Below, piece by piece: positions 1-12,332 of a stretch of 64,000 nt of DNA (its first letter is position 1; each line of letters starts with the position of its first letter). Made by a program: the position numbers and the translations under genes. The DNA is from Otatea glauca (lineage: Eukaryota; Streptophyta; Magnoliopsida; Poales; Poaceae). The notes under the pieces were generated by a model. The model saw only the letters and a list, made by a program, of their open reading frames with translations, did not search any database and was not told the DNA's origin. The stretch covers positions 6,212,452 to 6,276,451 of the forward strand of contig CM070721.1 in NCBI GenBank assembly GCA_036346275.1. The letters run 5' to 3'.

Positions 1-223
1 TCGTTCACCCAACCAAACGCACCCTAAACTACGGAATCTTGCCTCCGCTCTCTCGACGTGGTAAGGTAGGTCAGAGAGTTATTTTTATAAATTATTTTGT
101 ATAAGGTTAGTTTAAAAAAATAAAAATTTAAAGGATTAGAACAGTGAATATTTCATGGCACGTAGGCTAGATTTTTATAAATCAAAAAGTGCGAGGTGCC
201 ACGAAAAAATTCGCTTCCAAGAA

Positions 224-2518
224 ATGGTGCTAGCAGCGCAAGCGCGAGTACCAGTGGCGGCTTCGAGCTCGAGCCTGGATATGGCGATGACGGTCATGGC
301 TTCCGGCTTCCTCCACCGCCCTGCCTTCCCCAGCGCCTCCGTTCTCCGGGGAAGGAGGAGTGCGAGCGGGAGGAGCTGGGGCCTTGCCTTCTCGGCTTCG
401 TCCTCCAATGGTAGGTGGTACCTGCTCCCCTTTCTTGCATCCCTTTGATGTTTTTCCCCTCGAAATCTTTTAGCCATTGGTGCTCTCGAATTCAGTCTAA
501 GTTCGGTATCTCTCGACTCTTCGATAAAGAGTCACCGGAACTGCGTGGTAAGATGGGATGCAAAGAGTGGTGGAATCTAGTGCTGCTGGTCTTACTGTGC
601 CCTAATATCCCATGCCAAGAAAATTGTCGATTTCTTGGTTCATTTTAAAGCAGAAGCGGTTCAATTGAATCCAGCCTGATTCAATTCAAACTGCCTTCGC
701 TTGAGCTGGCAAAAGAAGAGATCCATTTGGAGGAAAATCTCATGTAACTCGGTGTCTATTTGGGATTCTTAAGATGGATCATGTTGCTGAATACATTGCA
801 TGCGAATTTCTTTATGGTATATTTAGCAACTTGTAGTTCGGGCATGTGTAGTTCAGATGGTTGTAGTTCAATGGCTCCACTTGAACTTACACTGAAGTTG
901 AAATCGGATCATTTTTTTTCATGATGTAGGTGTAGCTGCACAGGCCCCGTTGAGCGACTCGGAGAAGAAGGGCCCTGTGGTTATGGAGATCTCATTGGAC
1001 AAGATCCGTAGGCCGCTAATGCGAACGCGTGCCAATGATCCTGCCAAGGTGCAAGAGCTCATGGACAGCATCCGTGTCATCGGCCTCCAAGTACCTGTGC
1101 GAATCCATACATATATCTTTGCCTTTCACATTCCTTTTACCATAGGTAAAATTAATAAATTATCTGTTTAGTCCATGATCTAGTAGGATAGGTTCTGTTG
1201 GAACTGGATTTTTTTTCTAGTTTGGAGTTCAGCATATGTGAATCGAATTATATCCGTATTAATACTTGCCAAATCCACCTATACTGAATCGAGTTGATTC
1301 CAAACAGCTTTCTGATCAGGTTTAACTAATGGTTGGTTGAAATTAGACATAATATTTCCTCCATGAAATGAGTTCTTGCCAAAATTGGTACCAGTTCACT
1401 TAAGTATGCGCATATATACTTCATCCAAGATGCTATTTACCGATGAACTATTATTCGGGGACTGTTTGGGTTAGACACGCTTATATTCACCTTAGACTGT
1501 TTATGCATATTTTGTATACAACAGAATTATGATCCATTTGTTCTCCAACAGGAACTACACTATTATGTCTAGAATGAGCTTTTCTAAGCTCAATTGACTT
1601 GTGAAGTGTGTTATCCTGCAGCAATATCGATGGCTTTATGAGCTCTGCTATACTCTGAAATGGTATTAGTTCAATGGGAGGGTGCCATATCCTGGAATCA
1701 ACTTTTTCTGATAGAAATATTGATGTTATGAGCACCCACAATCCAAAATCTACGTGCAATTTAGTGTTGGTTGCTGTTAAAACGATGCTGCTTACTACAC
1801 TTGATCAATGTAAAATCAATGTGTAATTTTGAACTAGTAGACCAGTATGCAAAAGAACTTACCTTCTTCCTTTTTATGGTTCGAGCAATTTAGCCACTAG
1901 CCAGTTTTTGTGCAGGTAGCACCGTTCTCCACTTGTCCAATTAGTATATCAGTATCTTCTTTTTTGCTTGTCTGATTTGTGGAGCTTCTTGATTATGTTT
2001 GTTTGTGGCGATTCCAACTTCAGTGAGTGAAAAGTGATAATGCACTTGTTTTCCTTAAAGGAACAAAAGAAAATTGTTGGATTTCATTCGTCAGATTATC
2101 GTCCTGCAAAGAATATAAACTTTGTTTCTTAATATTGTGGTATCATTTTGCAATGGTGCTTACTTGGTTCTATTTCTTGAACATTACAGATTGATGTGCT
2201 GGAGGTTGATGGAGTCTACTATGGTAGGTAGTCCTGACCCCACCAATTGGTCACTTCCCCTCTCACCACTTCAAAACCTATACCCATTTTCCTTATGCTG
2301 TATATGCTCCCAACATAATCTTCAGGTTTTTCCGGATGCCACCGCTATGAGGCTCACCAGCGCCTAGGCCTCCCGACCATCCGCTGCAAAGTCCGTCGAG
2401 GGACAAAAGAAACTCTAAGGTGAGCCCATCTTCCTTGAGCTTGGATGGTCCATTGTAAATTTGAACGGTGTGTTGCGCTCAAGCTTGAGTCTGCTCTTTC
2501 AGGCACCATATGCGATGA
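224..2518 (+). CDS. SRX: Sulfiredoxin, chloroplast/mitochondrion-targeted (5 exons)
   Basis: Sulfiredoxin uses ATP and a thiol to reduce the sulfinic form of over-oxidised 2-Cys peroxiredoxins. Exons placed by frame and GT-AG: 224-410, 930-1096, 2190-2223, 2326-2419, 2503-2518, giving 165 aa. The first ~65 residues are Ala/Ser/Arg-rich and look like an organelle transit peptide. The ParB/Srx fold follows: IRRPLMRTRAND (exon 2), IDVLEVDGVYYG (exon 3), then FSGCHRYEAHQRLG with the catalytic Cys (about residue 134) in GCHR, and the C-terminus TKETLRHHMR. The stop falls in a 16-nt last exon. I chose the ATG at 224 because the transit peptide follows directly; an in-frame ATG at 155 would add 23 basic residues. 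The whole conserved core is present and unbroken. Seen: motifs and splice sites. Inferred: targeting. Confidence 0.93.
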
Positions 2519-3578
2519 ATTGGAGGATAGTTCTGATTGATGAACTACTTCAGCCAGGAAGTGCTCTGTGTATCTAGTGCTAAAAAGGCCTCCGTTGTTC
2601 TCCTTCTGTAATCCTCTATACATGTAAATGTTATCCAATCAAATATGTCAAGTAGTATTCTTGATTCTTCAGCTGCTTCTGCAAGTGGAAATGTTAGTCT
2701 ACAACTTCCTTTTACATGGAGCAGGGTGACTATGAGTAATTGGATGCAATGTAATGTGCAGGGTGGAGTAGTAACCAGAGTACCAGAGACACTGGAAAGC
2801 AGTCTATTGCTCCCAGAAGCTTAATTGCTCAAATTTAAGAGAGGAAATTGCGGTGCAAAGTTTAGGTGTTTGTCTTTATGCAAGTACTAGTGCATGATAC
2901 AAGTGTCTCACTTGAAGTGAGTCTCAAAAAAAAAATCTTGATCCAAGTGAAAACTTTTTATATATATGTTCCAAAGATAAAAGGATTCTAGAAAAGGAAA
3001 TTGCAAAGAAAAAGCAGCAGTTCCAGGGTTCACTTTATCTCGAAATTCGTGAAAACCAATCAAGCCGCTTTGAAATCCTAAACTGATCGGTAAACCGGTC
3101 AAATTCAAAAACAAATTTAAAACATTCGGAAAATTTATGTCACGTAACCGGGTTGAAAATCGGTGAAAATCGAGCGATTTTCTATGCAAATCGACAAAAA
3201 TCACTCAAAAAATCGGAAGAAAAAAAATTCGATTCGCCAGTCGATTTTCGATTTTTTTCAAAACGTTTGATTTCAAAACACTTCGATTTTCGACGATTTT
3301 CACGATAAATCAGTACGGCCCGGACTTCAATTTTCATCCCTAGATCGGTTTGATTAACCCGAGCAGTTCTATGTTAATGGATAATTAGGCCAGAAGAGGG
3401 ATGTGGCCTAGTAGTGCGTATTGGGCCTGCATTCAGATTTGGGCAAAAATAGTAAATTCCCTTTTTTTTCAATTGGGACCATCTACTAATCATTTCTTCT
3501 TCTCAAAAACACTCCGACAAAACCTCAACAACTGCACAGAGCAGCGGCTTTAGGACGCGCGTACCGGAGGAGACAGAG
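2519..3578. other. SRX 3' flank and intergenic repeat remnants
   Basis: No gene seen. It holds the SRX 3' UTR (roughly to 2830) and an AT-rich stretch at about 2930-3350 with many short cgatttt/aaaatcg words on both strands, which looks like decayed repeat DNA. The last 200 bases are probably the promoter and 5' UTR of the DCD gene. Confidence 0.5.
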
Positions 3579-6413
3579 ATGGAGGCGGAGGCGGCGGAGA
3601 AGAGGAAGGGGAAGGAATGGGAGGCGGTGGTGGGGCAAGCCGAGGTGGACGCGGAGATGGAGGTGGACGTGGGTGAGGGTGCGGAGGTGGGGGAAGCGAG
3701 AGAGGAGGAGGAGATCGAGGGGGAAGGCGCTCGAGCGGAGGAAGAGGCAGCGGCGAACGGCAATGGAGACGCGATCAAGCGCGATGAAGAAGTCTCGGTC
3801 GACTGGAAGGCGGGGAAGAAGAGGAAGCACAGGCAGCAGCAGCCGCAGCCGCGCACGCCGGGCTCGGCGGGGAGCCGTGCGTCCTGGAGGGGGAGAGGAG
3901 GGTTCCACCACCGTCCTTGGCACGGTGCCGAGTAATGGCCTTTCCCACCTTCATCTCGCTTTTTACTTCGATTTAGCGCGTTCTTGGATGTGACTGCTGT
4001 AGTTTCTAGGCGATTTGTGATTGTTGCGATGCTTTACCGAAGCATTTCCTGGCTGTTCTAGGTGGAGAGAAGTGGTGGGTACCATCTCACCATGTTTTAC
4101 TGTTTCGTGAATCGTGCTGCATCGATGCAAATGTATGTTGGTTTAGGAGGATCTTTGTCTTTACTCATGGCACCACCTTGGGTCGCAGAATAGCATATGC
4201 TTGCAAATTGCAGCCATCCTAGAGTGATTACACTTTGTGGAGCCTCAAATTGTATTATAGGTACACGTTGCGTTTAGTTGGATCATTTGCAATTTTGGAG
4301 AATTATTGGCTTGTTTAGTTTCTTGGTGATGGTACTATGGTAGGATTGCGGAAGAGAGGAAACACCAGGATCAGGGGAGGTTTTGATTCCTCTATTGAAG
4401 AATTTTCTGTTGTTATTGTGATCAGGGATAATTGTTCCCAGCTCTACTGGAGAAACTGTAGCACGTTATTCATTATTCTCATAGTTTTTGTCCCAGTTTT
4501 CATGCTTGCTCTCTTGGAACACCTCTACTAGTTTTGGAGATTGAGAGGTGCTAGTACTTGATCGATGCTTATTCTGCTAGCATTTTGTAGGTGTTTTTCA
4601 AGGGGTGGGAAGTAAACAGAATTTTTGGTGTCAATGCAAACTTCTATGCTTTTGTTTCGTGCCGTCACTGTTTCCCCAGGATCTTGATCATTCTCAATTT
4701 GAGTTAAAATGTTACGACCAAATGCGAGCCGCTCACTCATTATTACAGCCAAATCTTCTGGAAGTTAGCAACTGCACGTGTTCTTTGAGTATATTGGGTT
4801 TCTGAACAGTGAAGTTTTTGCATTGTCGCATTATCTTTGTTTTCATTTTACAGGAATCTGCAGCACCACAAACCGTACACATTTAACAAACCTGGAGTAT
4901 ATGGTGGTGCTATTATGCTCTGCAGTCATGTCACTAAGCGGGAGTCCTTCCAGCATAACCTTTTTTGTCTTCCGGGTTATGCTGCAACATTTATAAAGAA
5001 GATCAGAGCTGGTATGCTTCTCTTTGTGTTTGAGCGTGAGGAGAGAAAACTTTATGGAGTGTTTGAAGCAACTTCAGATGGAGCACTGAACATTCTTCCC
5101 AATGCATTTCCTTCAATGTGGAAGTTTCGACCAGCCCAGGTAAGTATGCTTTTGGTATTGGTTTATTTCTCCTGGTTTTATCCATCTACATTATCTGGTC
5201 CATGTTCTTTCTTAAGTTGAAATTCATTGCTTTACGATTTCCTTCCTATTGATAATTTTTTTTGCGAATCTATAGTCTTATTTATTGTTTTGTTTTCGGT
5301 TTATCATGTGGAAAAATACTAATGAAGGTTCTTTTATTTTTCTAACTTGTCACTGACATTCAGGTTCGTTTCAGAAGAGTTTGGTTCTGTAAGCCCCTGA
5401 CTGAAGCTGAATTTTCCGATGCCATCAAAGGACTCCATCCCCATATGTCGTTCTTTGGTATATCATGCCAACAGGTTTGCTATTTCAAATTTGTGGTGTG
5501 ATTTCTTTAATGTCATTAGAACTTGCTTGCTGCTGATCTGCAGTTTTTCTTAGTACAGGTTTTAAATCTTGTGCACCTGTTTTCTCCAAAGAGGATCAGG
5601 CTGCAGCCTTACCAGAAACCAAAATCAAGAGTTATATGGGATTACAAGACCTCTCTGGCTCATACTGGTCTAGAGTCTAGTTTACACACACATAGTAATG
5701 CCTGCCCTAGTCGTTCATCTTCTATGTTTTGCAATAGCAGAATCTCATTTCCACTCAGTTCCTTCAGATATGCCAAACAGAATGCCAAGCATGCTGCTTA
5801 TAAATGTGAATCTCCTTTGCACCTTCGGCCTAAGTCTGTGATCTTCAAAGCACCGGATATCAAAGAAAAAAGTTTAGAGCTGAATGCTGATTATATACCA
5901 CTTGAGCTAGATGATTGTAAGTCTGACAGCGATGCAATTCTGTCAGATATTTTGGGAACTGTAAGCTTCTATTCAGCATTACTGAGTAGCATCAGCTATG
6001 AAGATCAAGATCCCAAACCTTTCGATGGAAAATGCAATGAGGATGATGGTTATGATTCACCTGTGCTGAACCAAAGGTTCATTTCTGAAAGTGAAACAGG
6101 TCAAAACAGTGCAATTGCTCACATTATGAAAGAGAGGCAATCTAGCATGCAGGGCAAGGAGTGCAAACGCAAGGTCCAGTTTGATGAATACTCAGATCTC
6201 TCATCCCCAAGGAGTTGCACTATGGCAAAAAAGGTGTCCTTTAACTTTGATGGTGATGGAATTTCGGTTACTACTGATAAAGCATTGCAGAGGCCTGCAC
6301 TTGCTGAACTAGAACAGAACAGAGAAGCAGTTACCCAAGAAAGGCAAGAAGTTCGTTGCTCGGTTCAAGACATTCAGAGCAAGGGGGGAGATGTTTCAGC
6401 AAAGAGGAGTTAA
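3579..6413 (+). CDS. DCD (development and cell death) domain protein (4 exons)
   Basis: DCD proteins are plant-specific and linked to stress and programmed-cell-death responses; this protein's own role is unknown. Exons: 3579-3931, 4854-5139, 5364-5474, 5559-6413, all GT-AG and in phase, giving 534 aa. Residues 1-117 are acidic, low in complexity, and carry a basic cluster GKKRKH at about 79-84 (possible nuclear signal). The DCD domain runs from about residue 134 to 250: YGGAIMLCSH, the KLYGVFEATSDG block, the FRPAQVRF block and a final ISCQQV. The last 285 residues are polar and unlike any domain I know. The ATG at 3579 follows a purine-rich leader and opens the only frame that splices into the domain. 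The stop at 6411-6413 may be a recent truncation: coding-like remnants continue in other frames to a donor-like site at 6484/6485 and at 11702-12207. Confidence 0.88.
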
Positions 6414-6484
6414 CTGATGAGCCTGTCTTTCCCAGGAGGACTTACTAACCTCCAGGAATAGTCAGTCACTGGTGACTCAATCAG
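6414..6484 (+). pseudogene. Remnant of exon 4 of the DCD gene beyond its present stop
   Basis: After the stop at 6411-6413 the sequence still looks coding, but in shifted frames. One frame reads CFSKEELTDEPVFPRR from about 6392; another reads CLSQEDLLTSRNSQSLVTQS up to 6484, where a donor TCAG|GTATCA follows. In the latter frame the split codon G|GT would join the decayed exon at 11702 in phase. I infer one or two small frameshifts near 6380-6420 have cut off the original C-terminus. A purine run AAGGGGGGAG at 6381-6390 is a likely place. Confidence 0.45.
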
Positions 6485-7439
6485 GTATCAAGCTGACCTG
6501 CGCACTTCTCACTGACGTGGAATGAAAATAGAAGAACAGTTTTTAATTCAATGGTGAACAGGTACTAAGATAGGTTATTTCACTAGCTGATGATGACAGT
6601 TTGTAGCACCAATGTTTTGGCCTCAAGAGGGAGTTCCAGTGGGAAATTTTTTAGTATATCCTAGGATGGCACCAATATGCTTTTTGCCACACAATGCTCG
6701 AGCTAATGTAAATATGGCTTATCAGTTATCACAGTGTTTATCTTCCAGTTCAACAAAATTCAGGCATGATTGCTGTTTTCACCCTGTAAAGAGATCTATG
6801 TACAACTCTAATATTTGTCTAGCATTTCGTGGGCACTCTACTCATTAGATGGTATCCGCTACATGAATGTTTACCTGCAAGTTGTTTTCCTGTTTTTTTT
6901 AAGGGAAATTGTATGGTTACTATACCATCATTTGTTCTTGTGATGTTCAGATATGAATATGATCCAGTCATGCAGGTGGCAGGCTTGTGATGCTTAGATA
7001 TGAATCTGTTATTGCTGTTGCTATGCACCGGTGTATGTTATCACTAGTAGCATTCTATACTAACTTTGCTTCCATCCAGGATAATATACTGTGGTCGAGA
7101 TTAGAACATAGTCGAGGACAGTTTCTAATCGGGAGTATATATTTACGCACATACAACTCAAGCAGTAGATAGCACCGTCAGAATTAGGGCATTAGGGCAT
7201 GCGAAAATCGGGAAGAACCGTTGAATTCCTAAGTATCACAGTCGGTTGAAGCAATTCACTAATCCCTTCTTTAATCAAATGAAATATGAACTCGGATATC
7301 TCTGCCAAGGGAGGAAAATCAGACTCGGAGCGGTGGCAGTCAGATATCGCTGTACGCGTAGTGCATGCAATTCAGGCCCTCAGATGAATGACGGGCCGCT
7401 TGGATTGAACAAGCTAGGGAAGAGAGGGTGATCATTTTT
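6485..7439. other. Former intron/3' flank of the DCD gene
   Basis: No convincing coding region. The first few hundred bases probably act as the 3' UTR of the present DCD transcript. If the decayed exon at 11702 belonged to this gene, this is the start of a 5.2-kb intron that filled with repeats. Confidence 0.4.
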
Positions 7440-8210
7440 AAGGCAAAATTGGCTGTGGGACATCGCGAATCGGTGGCATTTGCCACAGGACACTCCCAAT
7501 TTACGACTTTGCCGTAGGACGCTGCACTTTCGTGCTATTTCGTTAGAAGACATTTTGGCCAATGAAATATGATCTCTAGACTGAGGAGAGAGAGAGGCTA
7601 GTGCAAAGTAACTTTTGCCCCTCCCATCCTATTCCTCAACACCTTGGTGAGCCAATCGCAATTCCATTCACATCATCTTGTGCTCTAGGCTCTGATCTAC
7701 TTTTTCCTCAAGTTAAATTGAGTTTGGTTCGTCATGCGCACAAATCGAGAAGATTCAATCTCTTTCGTCGCCGACCCATCTTTGTCCAATTTCGCCACCA
7801 CTGGCGAGTTTTCGCCGACATCGACCACATCATCGGGTTCCTTGTCTTGCTTCTACCCGGTGCTCCCCTTCTCGTTGCCGCCATGGAGTTCTGCCGTCGC
7901 CTTGTCACTCCACCACTCGCTAGAGGTAGCTGTCGGCCTCGACACCCACGTCATCAAGTTTGCCTTGTTGTGTTCTCTAAGATGCACCCTTCGTCTGGCC
8001 ATGAATCGCCACCATCACCATATGGGAGGGGCAAAAACGATTTTGCAATATCCTTTTCTCTCTTCCTTAGCCCCGAAATTATATTTTATTGGCCAAAATG
8101 TCTACCGGTAAAATACCACTAAAGTGCAGTATACTACAACAAAACCGCAATTAGACGTGTCCTATGGCAAATGCCACCAGTTTGCGATGCCCCACCGCCA
8201 ATTTTGCCCT
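7440..8210. mobile_element. Non-autonomous DNA transposon with ~55-bp terminal inverted repeats
   Basis: The left end (AGGCAAAATTGGC, TGTGGGACATCGCGAA, GGTGGCATTTGCCA) reappears inverted at 8150-8210 (GGCAAATGCCACC, TTTGCGATGCCCCACC, GCCAATTTTGCCCT). The 770-bp interior has no transposase. A clear target-site duplication was not found; the ends could fit a Tourist/PIF-Harbinger relative, but that is a guess. Confidence 0.7.
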
Positions 8211-9585
8211 AATTACTCACACCCTGTTTGGCTGCCTAGAATTGAATTTAATTCATTCAATTGGATTCCAAATCATATTATAGTTGAAATCGAATTTGAT
8301 TCAAGCCCATTGGAAATCCAATTTTTCTGTTTAGGTGTCCGTTGGAATCCTACATGGTTGTGGGGTCCACCTATGCATCTAGATCCACCAATATGCACAA
8401 AGTACCTTCTCTACATGCTAAATCATTTTCACAAATTTCGGACAATTTCGTGAAAAAATTGTGATGTGAACGTGAGGTTCAAATTCCAAATACCAAACTT
8501 TTACGAAATCATTCTCTACAAGATTGTAGGGGCCACCTGTGCATGTAGGCTCGTCAATTTGCATAAATTAGCTTCTCTACACACTGAATCATCTTAAATA
8601 AATTTTAGTCGTGAAAATTTTATGGTGTGAACGCGCAGTTGAAATTCCAAATGGTCTCATGGTCCAAATAATATTTTTTTCCTAGGGACTTATCTGCCAC
8701 AGGACCCGTTGACTGTTGGATTTCTTCTCCCTATTTTTGCTTGTCAGATATTAGCCATTTAGTGGTACACCCAAATTTGGTTGTCCTTGCTTTGATCTGA
8801 TAAATTGGTTGCTTTCAAACTTGACAGGTGTAGCGTATGATGCGTGTCTGGCCATATTCTGCACCTGCCATAGGCTAGCATTTACTAATTCAGCCCAGTG
8901 GCCTTATAATCTAGATCAGGCAGTAGTGCTCTACTGTGAAATCATCATTTTTCTAACTTTATGGTAAACTTCTAATTTTGCAAATCTGACTTTATTTTAA
9001 CACAATTACAAAAATAGCCCTACCTCCAACCACGGAAGCGTTAAAAGGTGACACGTGTTAACTTCCGCGCTCCTACACCGTGGAAGCGCCTACGGAGGTC
9101 CCAAATAGGCGCTTCTACTATACGGGAGAACGGCAGGTGACATGTTACCTTCTGGCAGTTCCGTATTTAGAGATATGACTATATTTACAATTGCATTCAA
9201 AGGAACCAAATTTACTAAAAACAATTAAATACAGAGCTAGAAAAATGACGAACACACACAGCCGTCGCAGGTACGTAACCGGTTTCCACTTCCATTTCGA
9301 CACCCACCATCAGCATTCAATCCTATTATTGTTCATCACTTCAATCACCTGTGTATACCACTGTATCCACGATCTACTCCCACCACCATGACCAATTCTT
9401 TCTTCCAAGGTCATTAGGGCTTAATCATTCTAGACTTCCCTGATAGTCATTCACACACTGTAAACACCCTACTTATGACCGGTCATCCCACACTATTTTT
9501 GAGCTACTAAGACACATATTTCCTTTAGGGTCAGTATCTGCAGCTTCAGCAGTAGGATAGCAAGATGCAGAGCGTGTAGGTAGTG
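8211..9585. other. AT-rich intergenic DNA with repeat remnants
   Basis: No gene seen. 8219-8690 is AT-rich with many gaattt/aaattc words and internally similar stretches (tcgtgaaaaaatt at about 8448, tcgtgaaaatttta at about 8611). 9000-9180 has short inverted words around cggaagcg/cgcttc. Both look like old inserted elements, but I cannot define their ends. Confidence 0.4.
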
Positions 9586-9845
9586 GATTTTTTAAAAATA
9601 ATATATTTTTAAATAATTTTACAAAAAACAGTCCAATTTTTTTACAAAAATACACCTCCGTCGCCAAATGAATTAGTGACAGAAGCCTCAACCCGTCAAT
9701 CAAATGAATCCACGGTAAAACAATCTATCAGTCAATACAATCATCAACAAAACAAACATCAATTGGCACGAAGTATATTTTTGTAATTTTTTCGAGTATT
9801 ATTTTTGTAAAATTGTTTTAAAATGTATTATTTTTAAAAAAAATC
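9586..9845. mobile_element. MULE-type MITE, 260 bp
   Basis: Ends GATTTTTTAAAAATAAT and (inverted) GATTTTTTTTAAAAATAAT, followed inside by inverted ...TTTTACAAAAA stretches. The flanking 10-mers gtaggtagtg and gttgatagag match at 7 of 10 bases, an eroded duplication of Mutator size. The end sequence closely resembles that of the larger element at 12333-13021, so both belong to one family. Confidence 0.6.
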
Positions 9846-10565
9846 GTTGATAGAGTATACCCATCAACCCCTTCTGACTAGGGAATTCACCTTCCAACAC
9901 TCCAGCTCGAAGGCTATTCCATCGATCAAATTCCCTTGTCACATATAGTCCAATCTTCTAGGATTGAATACATCTACATCTAACTTCCACTCAGGTAATA
10001 TCTTTTGCTTGTGTCTCCGCCAGGGTTTCAAATTTCGTCGAAGACCACTCGGATTTCACGAATTTCGCTTATACTACGCCAGTTCGGAAAAGCATACCGT
10101 TTGGTTTACCACTCAAGTTCAAATTTAAATTAAAAAATGGAAATTTTGAAAAAATATTATCCAAAAGTTTCCTAAAATTACTATTAATAGCTTTATGACC
10201 TCTAGTGCACTTTTTTTTTTGAAAAACGAAGTTTGGAGAAAAGTTCCCTAAAGAAATTTTGTTTACATTTTTTTTTTTAACCTGCCGCCAATTTTCGAAA
10301 AAACCGCTCGAAATGCGCCGCTTTTCGAGCTGTTTTCGAACATTTCGTTCGAATTTCGCTCCGTTGTTTGATCAGATTTCAAACTCGTTTGATTCTCACT
10401 CATCAAAAACCGAGGTGGAAACGATATTGTTTACCCTGGTCCGTGCTCCCACATTTTCCAAACAAAAAAAAACTATGTTTCGCTGTTTATTTGGGGGTAT
10501 ACAGAGTGTAGCATGAGATTAGTTAGAAAAGTAGTTAATAACCTTTCGATCACAATAGTAAAATC
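9846..10565. other. Intergenic DNA, no feature supported
   Basis: AT-rich, with homopolymer runs at 10211-10220 and 10269-10280. Open frames here are short and have no recognisable content. Confidence 0.4.
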
Positions 10566-10792
10566 TGTTAAGGAACCTCGCTATCGAATAGTCCGGGGTT
10601 CCCGAACAGATCTGAATTGGAGAACAGAGAGACAAGAGAGACACAGGTTTAGGGAGAACGATGACAGGATACTTTATTGCTTTGTGGTTGCTTGTACAAT
10701 GGGGAAAACCCTCCTCCTTATATAGTAGTCGTCTCGGGTTTCGACTAAGGGACCATCGTGGGTTTTTCATTGGGCCACGTGGTTTTCCAACA
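10566..10792 (-). mobile_element. Short solo LTR, 227 bp
   Basis: It starts TGTTAAGG and ends CCAACA (TGTT...AACA), and is flanked on both sides by the identical 5-mer AAATC (10561-10565 and 10793-10797), the hallmark of LTR integration. Read on the - strand it has a TATA box (TATATAAGGAGG, near 10725) and, about 40 bases on, an AATAAAG polyadenylation-like signal, so the - strand is its sense strand. No second LTR or internal region is nearby, so I call it a solo LTR left by recombination, or possibly a TRIM-type element. Confidence 0.85.
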
Positions 10793-10797
10793 AAATC

Positions 10798-11701
10798 ATG
10801 GTAGGTAACCATGACCCACATGATACCATGAACCCAATTTCACAGAGAGGTCCTCCAGAAACTTTGAAATTATGTTCGGTTCCACCTTCCGGCTGTTTTT
10901 TTCTTTTCAAAAAGGCCCTTTGGAAATTATGAAATTGTGTTTAGGTCCCTCCAAAAATTTCAAAATTATGTTTGAGTCCCTCACCAGCTCTTTCGCAAAA
11001 GACCACTCAAAAATGAGTTTAGGTCCTCCCACCATCTGTTTTGCCAAAAAAAACTCGTGGTTCTGCAAGTTCAGTCAAAAAGCCCTCGCGGTTTAAGAAA
11101 ATTGTACTCAGATCCGGATCATACCCTTTTGCAAAAAAAATATCCAGGTTCTGGAAAATCACCCTCATGTGGCGTCACGCACTTGAGCGGCGTGGCGTCG
11201 CGTACGTATCTAGTTAATTAGAGTGTTGCACCATCATTCACTCCAACCTTTGTTCTAGAAATAAAATAAGGTATGAACGTTACACCTTATGAATGTTAAA
11301 TCTAGTAGACCATATTAGTTAAGTTTATTCCATATGAAAACTAGTATGTGTCTATCCAATCAACAAGCATAGCATCACTTCCAACCAAAACGATTACAAT
11401 AAAAAAAATTATTTGAGGACGAAATTTTTATGAGAGGATGTTAAAACCGACCCAATTTTGATGTGTAATAATTTGAACTGTCAGTAACATCTGTCTATCC
11501 TATTGAATCAATAGGATGTTCTCATAGTCGCCGATGCTTGATCTCATGGGTAGTGACACTTAAGAGTAGTATCTGTCCATTATGAATCACGAACAAGCGT
11601 AGTTAAGGCCAACGTTGCCCATTCTTAATAAATGTGAAACGCTGTGGTGATACTTCATCTGTTTTAATTAGAATATTCTGGCACTATGGACACAGGTACA
11701 G
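10798..11701. other. Intergenic/ex-intronic DNA
   Basis: No gene recognised. 10850-11110 has internally similar lines (gaaattatg, aaaatgag-type words repeated about every 60-70 bases) that suggest a decayed tandem or inserted repeat. Confidence 0.35.
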
Positions 11702-12207
11702 GTGATGGATATAGTGAACACAAGAACTCCTTGGATCAGAAAGATGACGAAATTATGTACTGAGTGACATGTTAAGATCATGGAAATACTACCTACACTT
11801 TGTCATCTAATGGAAGTCAATGTTGAACGCCTCCTGATGATCAAGAATGCAGCAAAGTTGTGTCGCATCAGGAGGTGCAGTACCAAAATTTTCGAAGCAG
11901 ACATGAAACAGTCCATGAAAACTCCATTTCTATTAATTCCTTTACAGTCTGTGCTGAAGGTTGCCGAAGCGAGAGTGGAATGTCAGCTGGCAGAATCTAT
12001 GGCCATCTGGTTACTGATCTTCTTGAAACGAACACGGAGTCTAGGGCAAGTTTCTTCAATGGCTCTTCAAGCGAATATGCCGAGAACTTCAGTTCTTCCA
12101 CTTTGAGCAGTGAAAAAAATCTGGAGCAGAATGTCAACGGATCAGAAGTCCCTGCAGAGATGACCATGCTTCAACATGATCCTGGAGAAGAGATGAAACC
12201 GCAGTGA
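11702..12207 (+). pseudogene. Decayed last exon, probably of the DCD gene
   Basis: A single frame runs from an acceptor-like GTACAG|GTGATGG to the TGA at 12205-12207 and is interrupted only by TGA (11761), TAA (11773) and TGA (11824). The product is polar and Ser/Glu/His-rich (DGYSEHKNSLDQKDDE, then SHQEVQYQNFRSRHETVHEN), like the C-terminal half of the DCD protein. Its phase (split codon G|GT) matches the donor-like site at 6484. I infer a lost terminal exon, cut off by stops and by repeats in its intron. A fragment of another gene is possible. Confidence 0.5.
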
Positions 12208-12332
12208 CAAACTGAATTCTGCATTCACGATCAGCAGCAGCATAACCTCAGAGGAGTTTATCCACCAGAGCACCAAACTTACTTATGCCATGACAGTGAA
12301 CTGCCTTGTTCTTCCATTGTTATGTTGTTTCC

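Noticed and set aside
7601..8122. Open frames inside the 771-bp inverted-repeat element
   Set aside because: No transposase motif; lies wholly within the element and looks noncoding.
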